DNA of 64,000 bases from Phalacrocorax aristotelis (GCF_949628215.1 NC_134280.1:11171795-11235794); one strand, 5' to 3'. Positions 38,501-47,712 are shown, counted from the first letter of the stretch. Made by a program: numbers and translations. Notes: a model not told the origin generated them from the letters alone.

Positions 38501-41500
38501 CATGGGTGCTTTCTATGCTCTTTCATCTTTGAAGCGGATGGCGCTGAAGCTGTGCCCTCCTACCCTTCCCATGAGCTCTACACCCCTCAAACTGCCCCTC
38601 TAGCTTTCCTACCTTTCCCCGCCAGCTTGCTGCAGCTTTGGGAGCCTGGCTCTGGATGCCTGCAGGCTGGAAGCAGTGCTCTGGCTCCCCGGGTGGAGAG
38701 GTGGGAGGGAGGGATCGAGGGAGGGAGTGGTGCCTCGCTGCAGGTGAGGCAGACTGCTGGTCCAGACAGCACTGATCAGGGCCAACTGCAGCTCACCAGA
38801 CTTGTTCTCTGGCATTTCCACACCCCCACAGAACTTGTTTTGGTTTTGCCAGAGACTTTGCTTCTGCATGCTTCTGACCTGGAAGTTTCATTCTCTCTGT
38901 ACAGCTGGGGTGTAGCATCACTGCATAAAATAAGAGGGTCACTGTGACCCTCTCTGATGATCAGTGTTGTGATATTCTGTGCTGCTTACAGAATAAGCTA
39001 ATGTATGTGCCACAATCTTCTTGTTGCAGACCTGCAATTTCAGCAAAGATCCCATGTGGGGCCAGGCTTTCACCTTCTTTGTCCACAGTGCTCATTCCCA
39101 GTCACTCCATGTTGAGGTGAGAGAAAAGTCTTTCTTCTGAAGACCGAGTGCACATCCATAGGAAGAAACCTCTTTTATAGTGGATGTGATCTCAGTGCTG
39201 GTTGTTTCTTTGTGCTTGTACTGGGGTCGTCCTACTTAAAAGGGGGGAAGCAGCACCTATTGTTGCACAAGCAATTCTCTGTTAGGTGATGGTGGTATCT
39301 ACCTTTGCTCTAGGATCATGTAACCATGTAACACATAATATCTTAGTTCAAAACATGGGACATTTCTGGCTGCAAAGTGCAAAGGAGGTTTTATATGGGT
39401 CCATCTGTAGTAAAGCCATGAAGGTTTTGCTGTCAGAAATTGCAGCCTTTGTAGTTCTCAACCAGAGTCCTTCACCTTGGTATTTTGGCTTGTTAAGAAA
39501 TCCTGCATCTCACTAGCATACATTGCGGCCACAGCCAGTTCTATGGCTGTTCGCTCAATGACAGAAGTGGATTTGAACTTAGAAGGTGTAGTGAGGTTAA
39601 ATAGGCCAAACAACTATTAACTAAAAAGCTTGTAAAGGTTTAGCCCAGTTGTCATCCCAGCTGCCTGCACATTTTCCCCAGAGCAAGTAAGGAAAGTCAA
39701 GTAAATCCCAGGGCCTAGTTTTTCTGCTAAGGCAGGTCCTTCTCTGCATAGTTAGAGATGGGATTTTTATTGCAAACATACTAACTTGTTACACTCCTGA
39801 AATATTGGCATCACCCATTTGGAAGTAACCATACTCGATATAGGTCTTAAAGTAAATAAGCTAATTTTGGTCTCTGTCTGAAATACCTTCTTGCTTTGCT
39901 GTTCCTTGTGGTATGCTTTCCAGTTTGCCATCTAATAGAAATGTTTTTCTTCTTCTTCCCACCCCCAGATAAAAGACAAGGATCGGGATAGTGCCCTGGG
40001 AACTTCAGTGGTATGTCTGTCCCACTTACTTAAGGACCCAAACATGACTCTGGATCAGAGATTTCAGCTGGATCATTCCAGTTCAGACAGCTTCATTAAG
40101 ATGAAACTTGTGTTGCGGGTGAGTTGTTCTTTGCCATATTCACTCGGCTTCCCCAGAGGAAGCATCCAGTTCTAACCAGGCAAAAAAGATGTAAGGTGGG
40201 TGTGGAGAAATGCTGCAGCTTTGCCTCACAGATGAGTAAAAAGTAGAAATGCGACAAGGTCAAGTGCAATTAAGAGTGTATGGTGGAGCTGAGAGGTATC
40301 CCTGAGGCTTCCTGAAACTTAGTGCAGTGCCATTGCTGAAAATCTTCTCATGAAAATAGAGTTGGACTGAGAAAATCTGAGCTGGGGAAATCAAAGCTGC
40401 TAAACAGTAAGAGGGACTGAATCTTAGGAATTGTTTTCTCATCATGCTCTGGACCAGTGTTTAGACACTCTTAAACACATGCACAGTAGGACAAGGGAAG
40501 AGAACTTCACAGCTAATCCCTTGGGCCTTTTTCATCTTTAATGGCAGATTCTTGCTGTTATAGTTTTGTGGTAAAATTTCATCCTAGGTGGTAATGCCGG
40601 CATTAACCCCAGTGCTTTGGGAGCAGCACTCATTTCTCTCCCTTATGATATTTAGGCTTTGAATGTTGAAGAACCTGACCCACAAAGAGTCAAGGCTGGT
40701 GTCAGTGCCTTGAGGCAAGGTCCTGTGCGTATCGTGGAGAAGGGTGGAAACCAGGAAAAGTTTGTCTCCCCACCAAACCCAGAAGACTCAAAAGTACCGC
40801 CTGTGAGCAAAGATTCTGCAGCACTTGAATCCATGCTGAAAAAGGACAGCAGAGAAGACCTGGATGCAAATGGCAGTTCAGCAGCACCTGTACCAAGTGA
40901 AACTGTTGCTGGCCTTAATGAGGCAGAGTGTGAGCAAAATCCAGAGCACCGGCCGTCATCAGCTTTGCATACCAGAGCAGCGGTGGTGCCCACGTTGCCA
41001 GTCGTACAGGAACTGAGGCTTGCGCCCAGTGTTGCTTCTCTGGGTTCTCTGCCTTCTTCTTGCTTTGAATTAAGTAGCAGCAATCTGGACCTTCATAAGT
41101 AGGTGTTCTTCCAGCTGATTTGTTCTTCTCATGGGAAGGTTTAGGTTTTATAGATTGCTGTTGCATACTGTTGAATTCAAGACTGCTAAATCATTTGGAG
41201 TCTTGGGTCTCAAATCACCTTATGAAGAATTGACCTAAGTATTCCAGTTAAACAGCAAAGTAAATTACAGGGTTACTGTTGGATCAGGTGTAAAGTGGAA
41301 GCATTTCGTTCTCTGGCTCTCCTAAGAGGTTCTGCATGTGTTGGCTTTATATTGTCTAACAGCCCCTCACACAGAATATCCTGGGTCCCATAACACTCAT
41401 GATTTTAGCAACAGGATATTGGAAGTCTGAATATCCCACTTATGTAAAAACATAGACTCTTGATGATGAGCATCTCTGGCTGCTTAAAGTTTTGGATGCT

Positions 41501-44500
41501 GAGTTTTATCCAGCAAATTTTAAGACTCTCATAATGCTGTGAACCAAGTTTTTGTGGATAGGTGTGCTCATATGCGTGTCCTTCCCGCAGTGCTAAGTGC
41601 GAGGCTGCAGGTAGTCTGGTCCATCAAGGAGGACGGAGAGCTGGATCTGTCTCTCCAGGGGCACAGAATGGAGCTAGTAGAATCCTTAATGAACTGAAGT
41701 AGTAATGAAGGTCTATCTCAATTAAGAGAGCATCAGAGCAGTTATCAACCTGAACGTCAAACCCAGCTCCAGCTGTTCACTCTAGTACTTCTGGACTGGC
41801 AAATTCTCTAGCTCTGAACAGGGTCTCATTTAGAAACCGTTTTAAAGCCATTTTTAAGCAATGTTTTGGATTTGAAACTACTTTAGTGACATGCGGAATG
41901 AGATGTAAAAAAGGTCCCATTTGCGTATACAGACATCCTTGAAGGAATTGTGTGACGTGCTAACCTGTACTTCGCTGCTCCATCTCCAGCAGGCCAGTTA
42001 GGTGCTTTTTTGGCTGTTTGTGCTGTGGGACTAAAATTAGGTACTTGTACAGAAGGCCTGAAGGAAGAATAGTGCCCTGAAAGTTGGTTTTAGTTGAAAA
42101 TGCCTCACCAATTTCTGAAGCTCATGTCCTGTTTCGTGCTGCTAGGTCTATGCATGTGATCTGTTAAGTAGCTGTGTTTAAAAGCCTTGACTGTGCAACT
42201 GTCTTACAGCGGGACCGAAATGCCTCTGGGAGAGATTCAGCTCACAGTGCGCTATGCTTCAGTACGGCAGAGTCTCGTTGTGCTGGTGAATGGCTGCAGG
42301 TAACACTGGTGTTTGCTTGCATCTCCCTGTAAAGGAAAGGGGGAGACCTCTCTGAGCTTGTGTCGTTCAGCAAAGCTGGAGCAGAGCCTTGTGCAGCAAA
42401 AATCTGCCCGGCCGAGATGCCGTAGCGTTGGCTGACTTTGATCTGTGCAGCCTCGTAAGCCCAGGCAGGTGGAAGCCACCAGCTCTGGTCAATGCCAGCA
42501 GCAGGTCTGCGAGAGTGGCCAGTGAGTAGTGCTCACTGCTGTAGAGATACTTTAACTTTCATCCACGCAAAACTTCCTGTGAACAGCAGTGACAACTGAT
42601 GAGTGCCTTGGGATGTCACGATAGGTGTCGTGACAAGGATTGACACCTGTGACTGAATTTGTAAAAGTTAATTTAGGAATGCCAATAAGTGGCCACACAC
42701 TCAGTAGTGAAAATTTTATTTAGCGTCACATCCTTAAAGTTTTATTTGCTTATGTTCCAACTCCCAAGACAAATGTTTTTGGCCCATGAGGGGCTGGTCT
42801 GAGGTCTGAGAGAGACAAGGCATTAAAACACACAGTGGGACAACGTGCCTTGCTTGTCAACACTGTATTTCTTTTAACAGAAACTTAGTACCCTCTTCCA
42901 ATCGTGGAGTAGATCCGTATGTTCGTATATACCTGCTTCCAGATAGAAGATGGACAAGCAGGAAGAAGACTTCCGTTAAGAAAAAAACTCTGAACCCCCA
43001 ATACGATGAGAAGTAAGAAAACTTCAATTATGATTGCTGCTGGAATAGTTATGATCTCTGTATAATGAAAGGGCTTACCTGAGGTATGCTCCTGTTGTGC
43101 TGAAGGATTGCCTCATGTGAATATTTGCAGCGGTCTTCTGAAAAAAATGGTGCTTTAACTGTGGTTTGCGAGTACTTAGGCCTGGCCTTGCTCTGCGCGT
43201 GGTGTTGTCCATTCCCTTGGGAGGGCACACTTTCCCCTCACCCCCTTCCCTGGCCCTAGCAGATGCAGGCTGCACTCCCTTCTCTGCGCACAGACGTTCC
43301 CCTACCCACGTTTGACTCCCTGTCATTGCAGAGGCAATCTTTCTGTTCAGGTACCTCAGGAAGCCTACTTCTCTGTTCATGCTTCTTTGCCTGATGCTTA
43401 TTCTGACATCTTTCCAAAAGCCAAAGGCAGAAATAGGTCCAGCCTTTTGAGACTAGACGCTGCTTTGGACAGGTGGGTGGGTGTTGTCATTGAGGCCTGG
43501 CGGGAGCAGGGTAAAATGCTGCCACCTCTCTGCTGACAGCTGACACATTCACAGCTTTGCTGCTGAAATGGAATGTGTTTTGTATAAAACCTAACACAGT
43601 AATGCTTAGACATAGAGGTGGGTTTAATCCCATATTTAGAGGAAGGCACACACGTGAAAATATGTGAATATTGGGTGATCCTGGGTGACTATGTTGGGTC
43701 CTTTCTGTATATCTTGGCATAGGTCAGAAATGGAGAAAGGATTTTAAAATATTTCATCTTAACACTCAAAATACTAGTTGTGGATTTTGTTTCTGCCTAT
43801 TCTCATGTAACTCCACTGATGTAGTGCCAACACAGCTGTTGGGAACAGCATCTCTTGTTCCTCATCCTCAATATTGACGTGTCCTGAACATCCTCAATTA
43901 AGTGTAATAGCTTGAGCAATACTTGGCTCCAAACACATTACCTGTTTTACAACTCTGACTTGAGGAAAAGCTATTCAGGTGGGCAGAACTTAAGGGGTTT
44001 AGCGTGGACAAAACTCACTTGACATTAGATGGTGTGTGCCAGAGGCATGAGTCTGAGCCATTAAGAATTTAATTGCCACAGGTTTCAACCTTTGTCTTCT
44101 CTTAATGTGGTATAAGCCTACTTTGTAAACTTTGGGGGGTTGGCTCAGCTACTTCCTCTGAGTAATGAAGGTTGCATGGAAAATGTGCTGATCTTCCGTG
44201 AAGAGGGAAAATGATGGTAAAGAGCATTTCATCACGGATGCGGGCTTTCCCCCTTCCCCTGGCACCGTGAACAGTCTGAACAACAGTGTCGTAGTCTTCC
44301 ACGAGGCCTTGGAAGAGAATTCTTACAATGTGAATAAAATATAACTATAGACTTGCCTTTTCTGTCTTCCTTCTGTGTTGAAGTTCTGGCTGCTGCTGCT
44401 GTATTCTGTCACTGTGTTCTGGCCACTGATGCTCATGGGATTTTAATTTTTGACTTAAGTCTCTCCTTTCAAACCTTTACTTTTAGATTTGAATTTTTTG

Positions 44501-46211
44501 AATCTTTGGAAGATGTCAAGAAAAGGACACTGGACATTGCTGTGAAAAACAGCAGGCCATTCATTTCACAGGAAAGGAAGGAGCTGGGGAAAGTAAGTTT
44601 AAAGAAGTTACATTACTGATTTAATAGAGCCGAACAGCCTGAGCAATTCTTGTAATCCTGAAATGTGGTTCTGCTAAGTCTCGATAATAGGATTAGCAAT
44701 CTGGAAACAACTTTTCCTGCCAGATTTTCATCTGAAATCAGGCTGTATCCATGTGGAAGCTTGCGTGGTCTCATGTGGTTCATGTGCCATGCTGCTTCAT
44801 TTCAAAAGGGTGCTCCCAACATAAAAACCTGTTTCCCGGGATGCCCTGATGCCCGTTTGGGGAATGGCTCCAATAACGCAAACAGGAAGCTGAGAAAGGT
44901 GTGTGATTAAAGCCCAGGATTTGCCAACGGTGCTTTAAGCTTTCTCTGAACAGCTCTGATTCTGTGAAAAGTAAACTGGACTCACTTCATCAGTGACAGA
45001 TAAATTTCCAGTAGCGCTGCTGAGAAGCCGAGCGGCAGCTGAGGCTGGCTAACGCCTGCGTGCTGGGAACGCAGGCAGCTTGGTTTTCCCTTGAGCCTGA
45101 GCTGCAGCCCTAAACCTCGCAAGGGGGTCTGACCTGGGAGGAGCACCAGCTTAGCACAGCCATTTGTAGGCTGGCTAATATACAAAGAAATAAAATTTGC
45201 TTTTCAAAGGTGCGGATTGACTTGTCGCAGGAGGACTTGATAAAAGGTTTTGCACAATGGTAAGTTTTCATCGCGTACTTTCAAAGCCTGCCGCTTGCTT
45301 TGCTGGGAGTTTGCGCGACTGCTGTAGGAGGGCTGGTGCAGGGCTATTTTGGTGAGCAAGAAAATTTGACCTGCAAATGCAAGACTAACTTGAACTAATC
45401 TGGTTATTTTATCTAAGTGGTATGTTAATTGAGTTGCTCGTGCAAGACCTGCCTGTGAAACAGTTTTAATAAGAGGCCTATATCTCAATCACAGTCTTCA
45501 GCAGATTTTAAGTTACCATAAAAGCCACTGGGACACATAAGTAAAAGAATTATGTTTATCAAAGTAACCTTGCAACAAATTTTTAACTTGGATAAAGATC
45601 TTAACTAAATTAATACTCTGATCAGCAATATATATATATGATAAAACTTTAATTACAAAGTGTTTATAGAAACTATTATAATAAGCCACTTACAGTTTTG
45701 CTTGTATGATCATTGTGGTTCAGACTTAAACCTTAAGCATTGGTCTGAGGCAAAGATTAAGAACCAGGGTGTGGGGTGGTGGTTTTCCCTTCTACGTCTG
45801 TAGTTAATGGCAGCAGCTCTTCCTTCTTTTGCCTTCAATGGAGCCCCAGGAATGCAGCACAGGTAGTCCAGGAGCTTGCTATCCATACGGGCAGTGAGCC
45901 AGTACTGGCCAGCGGGATGGGAAAACCAAGTTCCCTGGCCCAGCCTGCGTCTGTGGCGCACGTAAGGATGTGGCAATTATGGGAGTAGGAGAAAAATGAC
46001 ACATCCAGAGTTCCTGGTCAAGAGCTGAAGTTTGAGGCCATCTCTGAAGCCTCTCTTGCCCTGCTGCCTCTGAAGCATAAGCAGTAAGGCTGCCCAAGTC
46101 CCCTCTCTGTTGTGCTAGTTAAAACCCTGAAGAAAGCCTTAAACTACTACAATTATTTATTGTCTGTCTTGCAGGTACGAGCTGACGAGGAGCAGACGCA
46201 AGAAAAATTGA
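11218..46211 (+). CDS. ESYT3: ESYT3, extended synaptotagmin 3 (23 coding exons, 853 aa)
   Basis: Endoplasmic-reticulum protein that tethers the ER to the plasma membrane and, in this family, moves glycerolipids between them. Joining the 23 exons listed below gives one open frame of 853 residues (human is about 886). Order: a hydrophobic hairpin at about 20-59 that anchors in the ER; an SMP lipid-transfer domain at about 104-291; C2A from 292 to about 423 with acidic calcium-binding residues D319, D366, D368 and D372; C2B from about 430 to 570; a poorly conserved linker to 715; and C2C at 717-842 with a basic patch at 768-781 that in the family binds PI(4,5)P2. ESYT3 rather than ESYT1 or ESYT2 is shown by the [14 protein letters not shown] insert in C2B, the GEIQLTVRY start of C2C, and CEP70 and FAIM as neighbours. 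The start is the first ATG of the CpG-island exon. Confidence 0.96.
12838..12965 (+). mobile_element. Probable diverged CR1 fragment
   Basis: AAGATGGTCAGGGGCTGGAG, GAGGAGAGGCTGATGGAGCC and GGGGGATCTCACTGCT follow the order of the part of CR1 ORF2 that encodes the HLSYEERL region, here in sense on the plus strand. It is the only CR1 piece in the window with this orientation. Edges are approximate. Confidence 0.6.
14326..14424 (+). repeat. C/A-rich low-complexity tract
   Basis: Units such as CCAACCAACC, AAACCC and CAAACA alternate with runs of C and A for about 100 bases. The minus strand is correspondingly G/T-rich. It is a simple-sequence tract, and the open frame through it is an artefact. 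Confidence 0.85.
17603..17644 (+). CDS. ESYT3: ESYT3 coding exon 2
   Basis: Residues 96-109, only 42 bases, phase 0 at both ends; acceptor CACCTAG, donor GTGAGT. Encodes ERVEWLNK, the hallmark lead-in to the SMP domain of extended synaptotagmins. Confidence 0.95.
17904..17996 (+). repeat. TG/TA microsatellite
   Basis: An imperfect run of TGTG, TGTATA and ATGTGTATA units ending in TATTATTATT, inside ESYT3 intron 2. It is likely variable in length. Confidence 0.9.
18540..18674 (+). CDS. ESYT3: ESYT3 coding exon 3
   Basis: Residues 110-154, phase 0; acceptor TTCTTTAG, donor GTAGTG. Start of the SMP domain, with [10 protein letters not shown] and LEPKIRAK matching the family pattern WPYLS and LEPKIRxK. 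Confidence 0.95.
19220..19296 (+). CDS. ESYT3: ESYT3 coding exon 4
   Basis: Residues 155-179 plus two bases of codon 180; acceptor TTATTTCAG, donor GTAACA. SMP domain segment with RINGIKAY and VILDLQI. Confidence 0.95.
20838..20913 (+). repeat. T/G-rich low-complexity tract
   Basis: Runs of T broken by GG and TTGTTG units for about 75 bases in ESYT3 intron 4. Same kind of sequence as at 56642-56755 and, in reverse complement, 14326-14424. Confidence 0.75.
22619..23190 (+). mobile_element. Solo LTR of an avian endogenous retrovirus, copy 2
   Basis: About 572 bases, collinear with the LTR at 1689-2244 and in the same orientation. It starts TGTCCTGGTTTC and ends near GGTTAAACCACAAAA. Possible target-site copies are AATCC before and AATTCC after. 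It keeps an intact TATATAA box at 22874-22880 and a TTATTAAAC poly(A)-like signal near 23040. It lies in ESYT3 intron 4 in the gene's own direction. There are no internal viral genes; the 136-codon frame through it is not a viral protein I recognise. Confidence 0.8.
25319..26337 (-). mobile_element. CR1 LINE with 3' half of the reverse-transcriptase ORF
   Basis: The longest CR1 copy here, about 1.0 kb. The plus strand opens AATCACAGAATCACAGAATG and GGGGTTGGAAGGAACC. The minus strand encodes, from right to left, the reverse-transcriptase core [16 protein letters not shown] and the catalytic FADDTKL (about 26320 to 26080), then after a frame change the conserved SREVILPL and HLEYCVQF region, then [14 protein letters not shown] near the end. 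Frameshifts and stops make it a pseudogene; the 5' half is missing. Confidence 0.95.
27318..27384 (+). CDS. ESYT3: ESYT3 coding exon 5
   Basis: Last base of codon 180 and residues 181-202; acceptor TTTCTTTCAG, donor GTGCGT. SMP domain, YIGDCEI then LGVKGVQ. Confidence 0.95.
27385..29151 (+). other. ESYT3 introns 5 and 6
   Basis: Introns 27385-27986 and 28077-29151 around exon 6. Unique sequence; I see no repeat or gene in them. Confidence 0.75.
27987..28076 (+). CDS. ESYT3: ESYT3 coding exon 6
   Basis: Residues 203-232, phase 0; acceptor TTTGCAG, donor GTGAGT. SMP core with [13 protein letters not shown] and [10 protein letters not shown], the most recognisable stretch of the lipid-transfer domain. 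Confidence 0.96.
29152..29207 (+). CDS. ESYT3: ESYT3 coding exon 7
   Basis: Residues 233-250 plus two bases of codon 251; acceptor TTGTTGTAG, donor GTGAGT. SMP domain, [13 protein letters not shown]. Confidence 0.95.
29208..32099 (+). other. ESYT3 intron 7
   Basis: A 2.9 kb intron. Apart from the CR1 tail at 31783-31978 it is unique sequence without recognisable coding content on either strand. Confidence 0.75.
31783..31978 (-). mobile_element. CR1 LINE tail
   Basis: The plus strand reads TCATAGAATCATTTAGGTTGG, then CCATAAGATCATTGGGTCCAACC and GGGCAGCCTGTTCCAGTGCTTG, the antisense of a CR1 3' end. About 200 bases, 5'-truncated, in ESYT3 intron 7. Confidence 0.92.
32100..32220 (+). CDS. ESYT3: ESYT3 coding exon 8
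   Basis: Last base of codon 251 and residues 252-291; acceptor CACCTGCAG, donor GTGAGT. End of the SMP domain, with [11 protein letters not shown] leading into the C2A linker. Confidence 0.96.
33200..33373 (+). CDS. ESYT3: ESYT3 coding exon 9
   Basis: Residues 292-349, phase 0; acceptor TTTATTCAG, donor GTACTG. First half of C2[14 protein letters not shown], then GKSDPYALL with calcium ligand D319, then [11 protein letters not shown]. Confidence 0.97.
33905..33987 (+). CDS. ESYT3: ESYT3 coding exon 10
   Basis: Residues 350-376 plus two bases of codon 377; acceptor CCTCCAG, donor GTAAAC. C2A calcium loop [12 protein letters not shown], with all the acidic residues expected of a calcium-binding C2 domain. 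Confidence 0.97.
34422..34470 (+). CDS. ESYT3: ESYT3 coding exon 11
   Basis: Last base of codon 377 and residues 378-393; acceptor GTCTTTCAG, donor GTAAAG. C2A strand LLISLVDV followed by VDE. Confidence 0.95.
35106..35195 (+). CDS. ESYT3: ESYT3 coding exon 12
   Basis: Residues 394-423, phase 0; acceptor CCATTTAG, donor GTGAGT. End of C2[20 protein letters not shown]. Confidence 0.96.
36056..36118 (+). CDS. ESYT3: ESYT3 coding exon 13
   Basis: Residues 424-444, phase 0; acceptor CTTCACAG, donor GTAAGT. First strand of C2[15 protein letters not shown]. Confidence 0.96.
36216..36284 (+). CDS. ESYT3: ESYT3 coding exon 14
   Basis: Residues 445-467, phase 0; acceptor TAATTCAG, donor GTAAAA. A lysine-rich loop, [14 protein letters not shown] then KNNKYLK, set into the first top loop of C2B. 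Human ESYT3 has a related insert and ESYT2, as recalled, does not. Confidence 0.95.
36285..37573 (+). other. ESYT3 intron 14
   Basis: A 1.3 kb intron. Open frames up to 109 codons are present but carry no recognisable content, and I see no repeat. Confidence 0.7.
37574..37639 (+). CDS. ESYT3: ESYT3 coding exon 15
   Basis: Residues 468-489, phase 0; acceptor AAATGACAG, donor GTGAGG. C2B strand [16 protein letters not shown]. Confidence 0.95.
37640..39029 (+). other. ESYT3 intron 15 with a long open frame
   Basis: A 1.4 kb, C/T-rich intron. It contains a 229-codon open frame at 38258-38947 (+), the longest intronic frame in the window away from CpG islands. Its protein starts with a hydrophobic, Phe-rich stretch and is not from any family I know. 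Low stop density in C-rich DNA is the simplest cause. Confidence 0.6.
39030..39116 (+). CDS. ESYT3: ESYT3 coding exon 16
   Basis: Residues 490-518, phase 0; acceptor TTGTTGCAG, donor GTGAGA. C2[18 protein letters not shown], matching the KDPVWSQ pattern of human ESYT3. Confidence 0.96.
39117..40655 (+). other. ESYT3 introns 16 and 17
   Basis: Introns 39117-39968 and 40119-40655 on either side of exon 17. Unique sequence; nothing recognised. Confidence 0.7.
39969..40118 (+). CDS. ESYT3: ESYT3 coding exon 17
   Basis: Residues 519-568, phase 0; acceptor CACCCCCAG, donor GTGAGT. End of C2B with [10 protein letters not shown] and [12 protein letters not shown]-like sequence (here [12 protein letters not shown]). 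Confidence 0.96.
40656..41098 (+). CDS. ESYT3: ESYT3 coding exon 18 (C2B-C2C linker)
   Basis: Residues 569-715 plus two bases of codon 716; acceptor ATATTTAG, donor GTAGGT read just inside AAGTAG. The largest exon, 443 bases. It encodes a polar linker rich in Ser, Pro, Glu and Ala that is poorly conserved, except for its end [18 protein letters not shown], which matches human LAPSMSSLNSLASSCFDL. The tag stop directly after the donor is not reached in spliced RNA. Confidence 0.95.
41099..42209 (+). other. ESYT3 intron 18
   Basis: A 1.1 kb intron between the linker exon and C2C. Nothing recognised. Confidence 0.7.
42210..42299 (+). CDS. ESYT3: ESYT3 coding exon 19
   Basis: Last base of codon 716, residues 717-745 and two bases of codon 746; acceptor TGTCTTACAG, donor GTAACA. 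Start of C2[11 protein letters not shown] then LVVLVNGC. Confidence 0.96.
42300..44486 (+). other. ESYT3 introns 19 and 20
   Basis: Introns 42300-42880 and 43013-44486 around exon 20. Unique sequence without recognised repeats or genes. Confidence 0.7.
42881..43012 (+). CDS. ESYT3: ESYT3 coding exon 20
   Basis: Last base of codon 746, residues 747-789, two bases of codon 790; acceptor TTTTAACAG, donor GTAAGA. C2C with [13 protein letters not shown] and the basic strand [13 protein letters not shown] that in the family contacts plasma-membrane PI(4,5)P2. Confidence 0.97.
44487..44592 (+). CDS. ESYT3: ESYT3 coding exon 21
   Basis: Last base of codon 790 and residues 791-825; acceptor ACTTTTAG, donor GTAAGT. 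C2[21 protein letters not shown] and RKELGK. Confidence 0.97.
44593..46174 (+). other. ESYT3 introns 21 and 22
   Basis: Introns 44593-45209 and 45260-46174 around exon 22. A short ATATAT run lies near 45628. Nothing else recognised. Confidence 0.7.
45210..45259 (+). CDS. ESYT3: ESYT3 coding exon 22
   Basis: Residues 826-841 plus two bases of codon 842; acceptor TTTCAAAG, donor GTAAGT. C2[17 protein letters not shown]. Confidence 0.95.
46175..46211 (+). CDS. ESYT3: ESYT3 coding exon 23 with stop
   Basis: Last base of codon 842 (Trp), residues 843-853 and TGA at 46209-46211; acceptor TGTCTTGCAG. Tail reads [12 protein letters not shown], with WYELT conserved in ESYT3 and a basic end. Confidence 0.95.
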
Positions 46212-46431
46212 TTTCTTCTCATGTACATAAGTTACTAATTTTTCAACTTCATACAAATGTACACATCTCTTTTGTAATTAACATTTTGAACAGTCACTGC
46301 AAATCTGAAGAAGGGTCCAGCTCAGGACATGTAAATTTAGTGATCCCACCCAGAGATTAGTGCTTACTGAAGTAAATGAAGACTAACCAACCAAAAAAAT
46401 AGCCACCTTGGGAATAACTTGTCCCCTAAAT

Positions 46432-46437
46432 AATAAA
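46432..46437 (+). terminator. ESYT3: Likely ESYT3 poly(A) signal
   Basis: AATAAA about 220 bases after the stop, followed by T-rich and TG-bearing sequence. A second AATAAA lies at 46629-46634 and could be used for a longer 3' untranslated region. Confidence 0.6.
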
Positions 46438-46634
46438 TCCTTTATTCTCACTGTTTCTGGCATATCTTCCCTCTAAGAACCCTTAAGTATGAATATATTC
46501 TTTGGGAAGTGTTGTACCTGGAGACATTTTAGACTGTCGGCCAAGCGTCATTACTTTGCTTGGCAGTCTCATTTCTCCCGGGATCCTATTCATGTTGTTT
46601 TAACATGAAAGCATTGTACTTTTAAAAGAATAAA

Positions 46635-47539
46635 TTTTTAAACAGTGTTTTCCAGCTGCAGGTCTACAAGAACCTGCGGAAACAAACTGTTTAAGCCTCT
46701 AATAGCAATTGGTTTTTTGAGAAACTAAGAAATGGATATTCTGCTGTTCAAAAGTATCTCAGCAGATTGGCTGCAGGTATGTATATAATAAGCTTCTAAA
46801 AGCAGGGAGATTAGTTTACCAAGATGTCATTAAGGTTTCAGTTTGTGATGCCTTAACACGTTTTGTTCTTTGTTACAGTACATTTCAAAATCTTGTAAAC
46901 CTTGATAGTAAAGCATTTTGTCTGAGGAACAGCAGAGTTTTGTAAAATAAGCTTTATTAATATGGGAGCAAAATATACCAAAATATTTTTGGAAGCCTGA
47001 TGTACTTGTTTCTGTACAATAAACTCCTACCTGTCTTGCATAAGAAACTGATTTATGCCTTTCTAAAACTGACTTTGGAAACATGACCACGGTAACTTCA
47101 AATCTGTGCTGGGCAGAAACCCATAAGCCACCACCTAAAGCAAGTTTCAAATATTTTTGGCCTAGATCACATTAGCCAAGCCTGCCTCAGTCCACAACCA
47201 GAAAGCATCCTCACTGACTAACAACCTGCTCCCATCCCAACCTTACCTGAAAATGTAAGCAACATTTTAAAACAGACTCTCCAGAAAACCAGGATAAGCG
47301 AACAATGAAAGTGCTAAGGCAGTTAGAGCACCTTTATCTCCCACGTACTGTGTCAGCAGCATTCAGAATGCTTGGTGGTTACAGTGTGCCTGGCTTTGTG
47401 CTGGGTTCAGGACCCTAGACTGATACAGAGGGGAGTGGTTCTCTCTCTGGGATGGAGTAGATGGCCTAGCGGCTCCAGGAAGTTCTTCTTAAACTGGCCA
47501 TGAAACGAGAATTATGAAAAATGAAAAAATGCAGCAACT
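46635..47539. other. Spacer between the ESYT3 and CEP70 ends
   Basis: About 0.9 kb between convergent genes. It holds a further minus-strand AATAAA at 46953-46958 that could serve a longer CEP70 transcript. The 106-codon minus frame at 46830-47150 has no recognised content. Confidence 0.65.
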
Positions 47540-47545
47540 TTTATT
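47540..47545 (-). terminator. CEP70: Likely CEP70 poly(A) signal
   Basis: AATAAA on the minus strand about 105 bases after the CEP70 stop codon, which would give a short 3' untranslated region. Confidence 0.6.
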
Positions 47546-47650
47546 TATGTCAAAAAATCTGAAGCTATTGATGAGGTAGCTGTAATATAATGCATCAAGA
47601 GGTACAGTTACAGGTAAGATAAATCTTGCTAGTCTGGTCTTCTCTAACTC

Positions 47651-47712
47651 TTAACTAGCTACCAATTTCAGATTTCGCACAGTAGGTAAAATATCATCCA
47701 GGTTACGGATCT
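47651..47712 (-). CDS. CEP70: CEP70 coding exon 16 with stop
   Basis: Last two bases of codon 567, residues 568-586, TAA at 47653-47651; acceptor TCTGTTTCAG. Encodes [19 protein letters not shown], matching human IDDLDAIVPAVKKLKVL. Confidence 0.95.
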
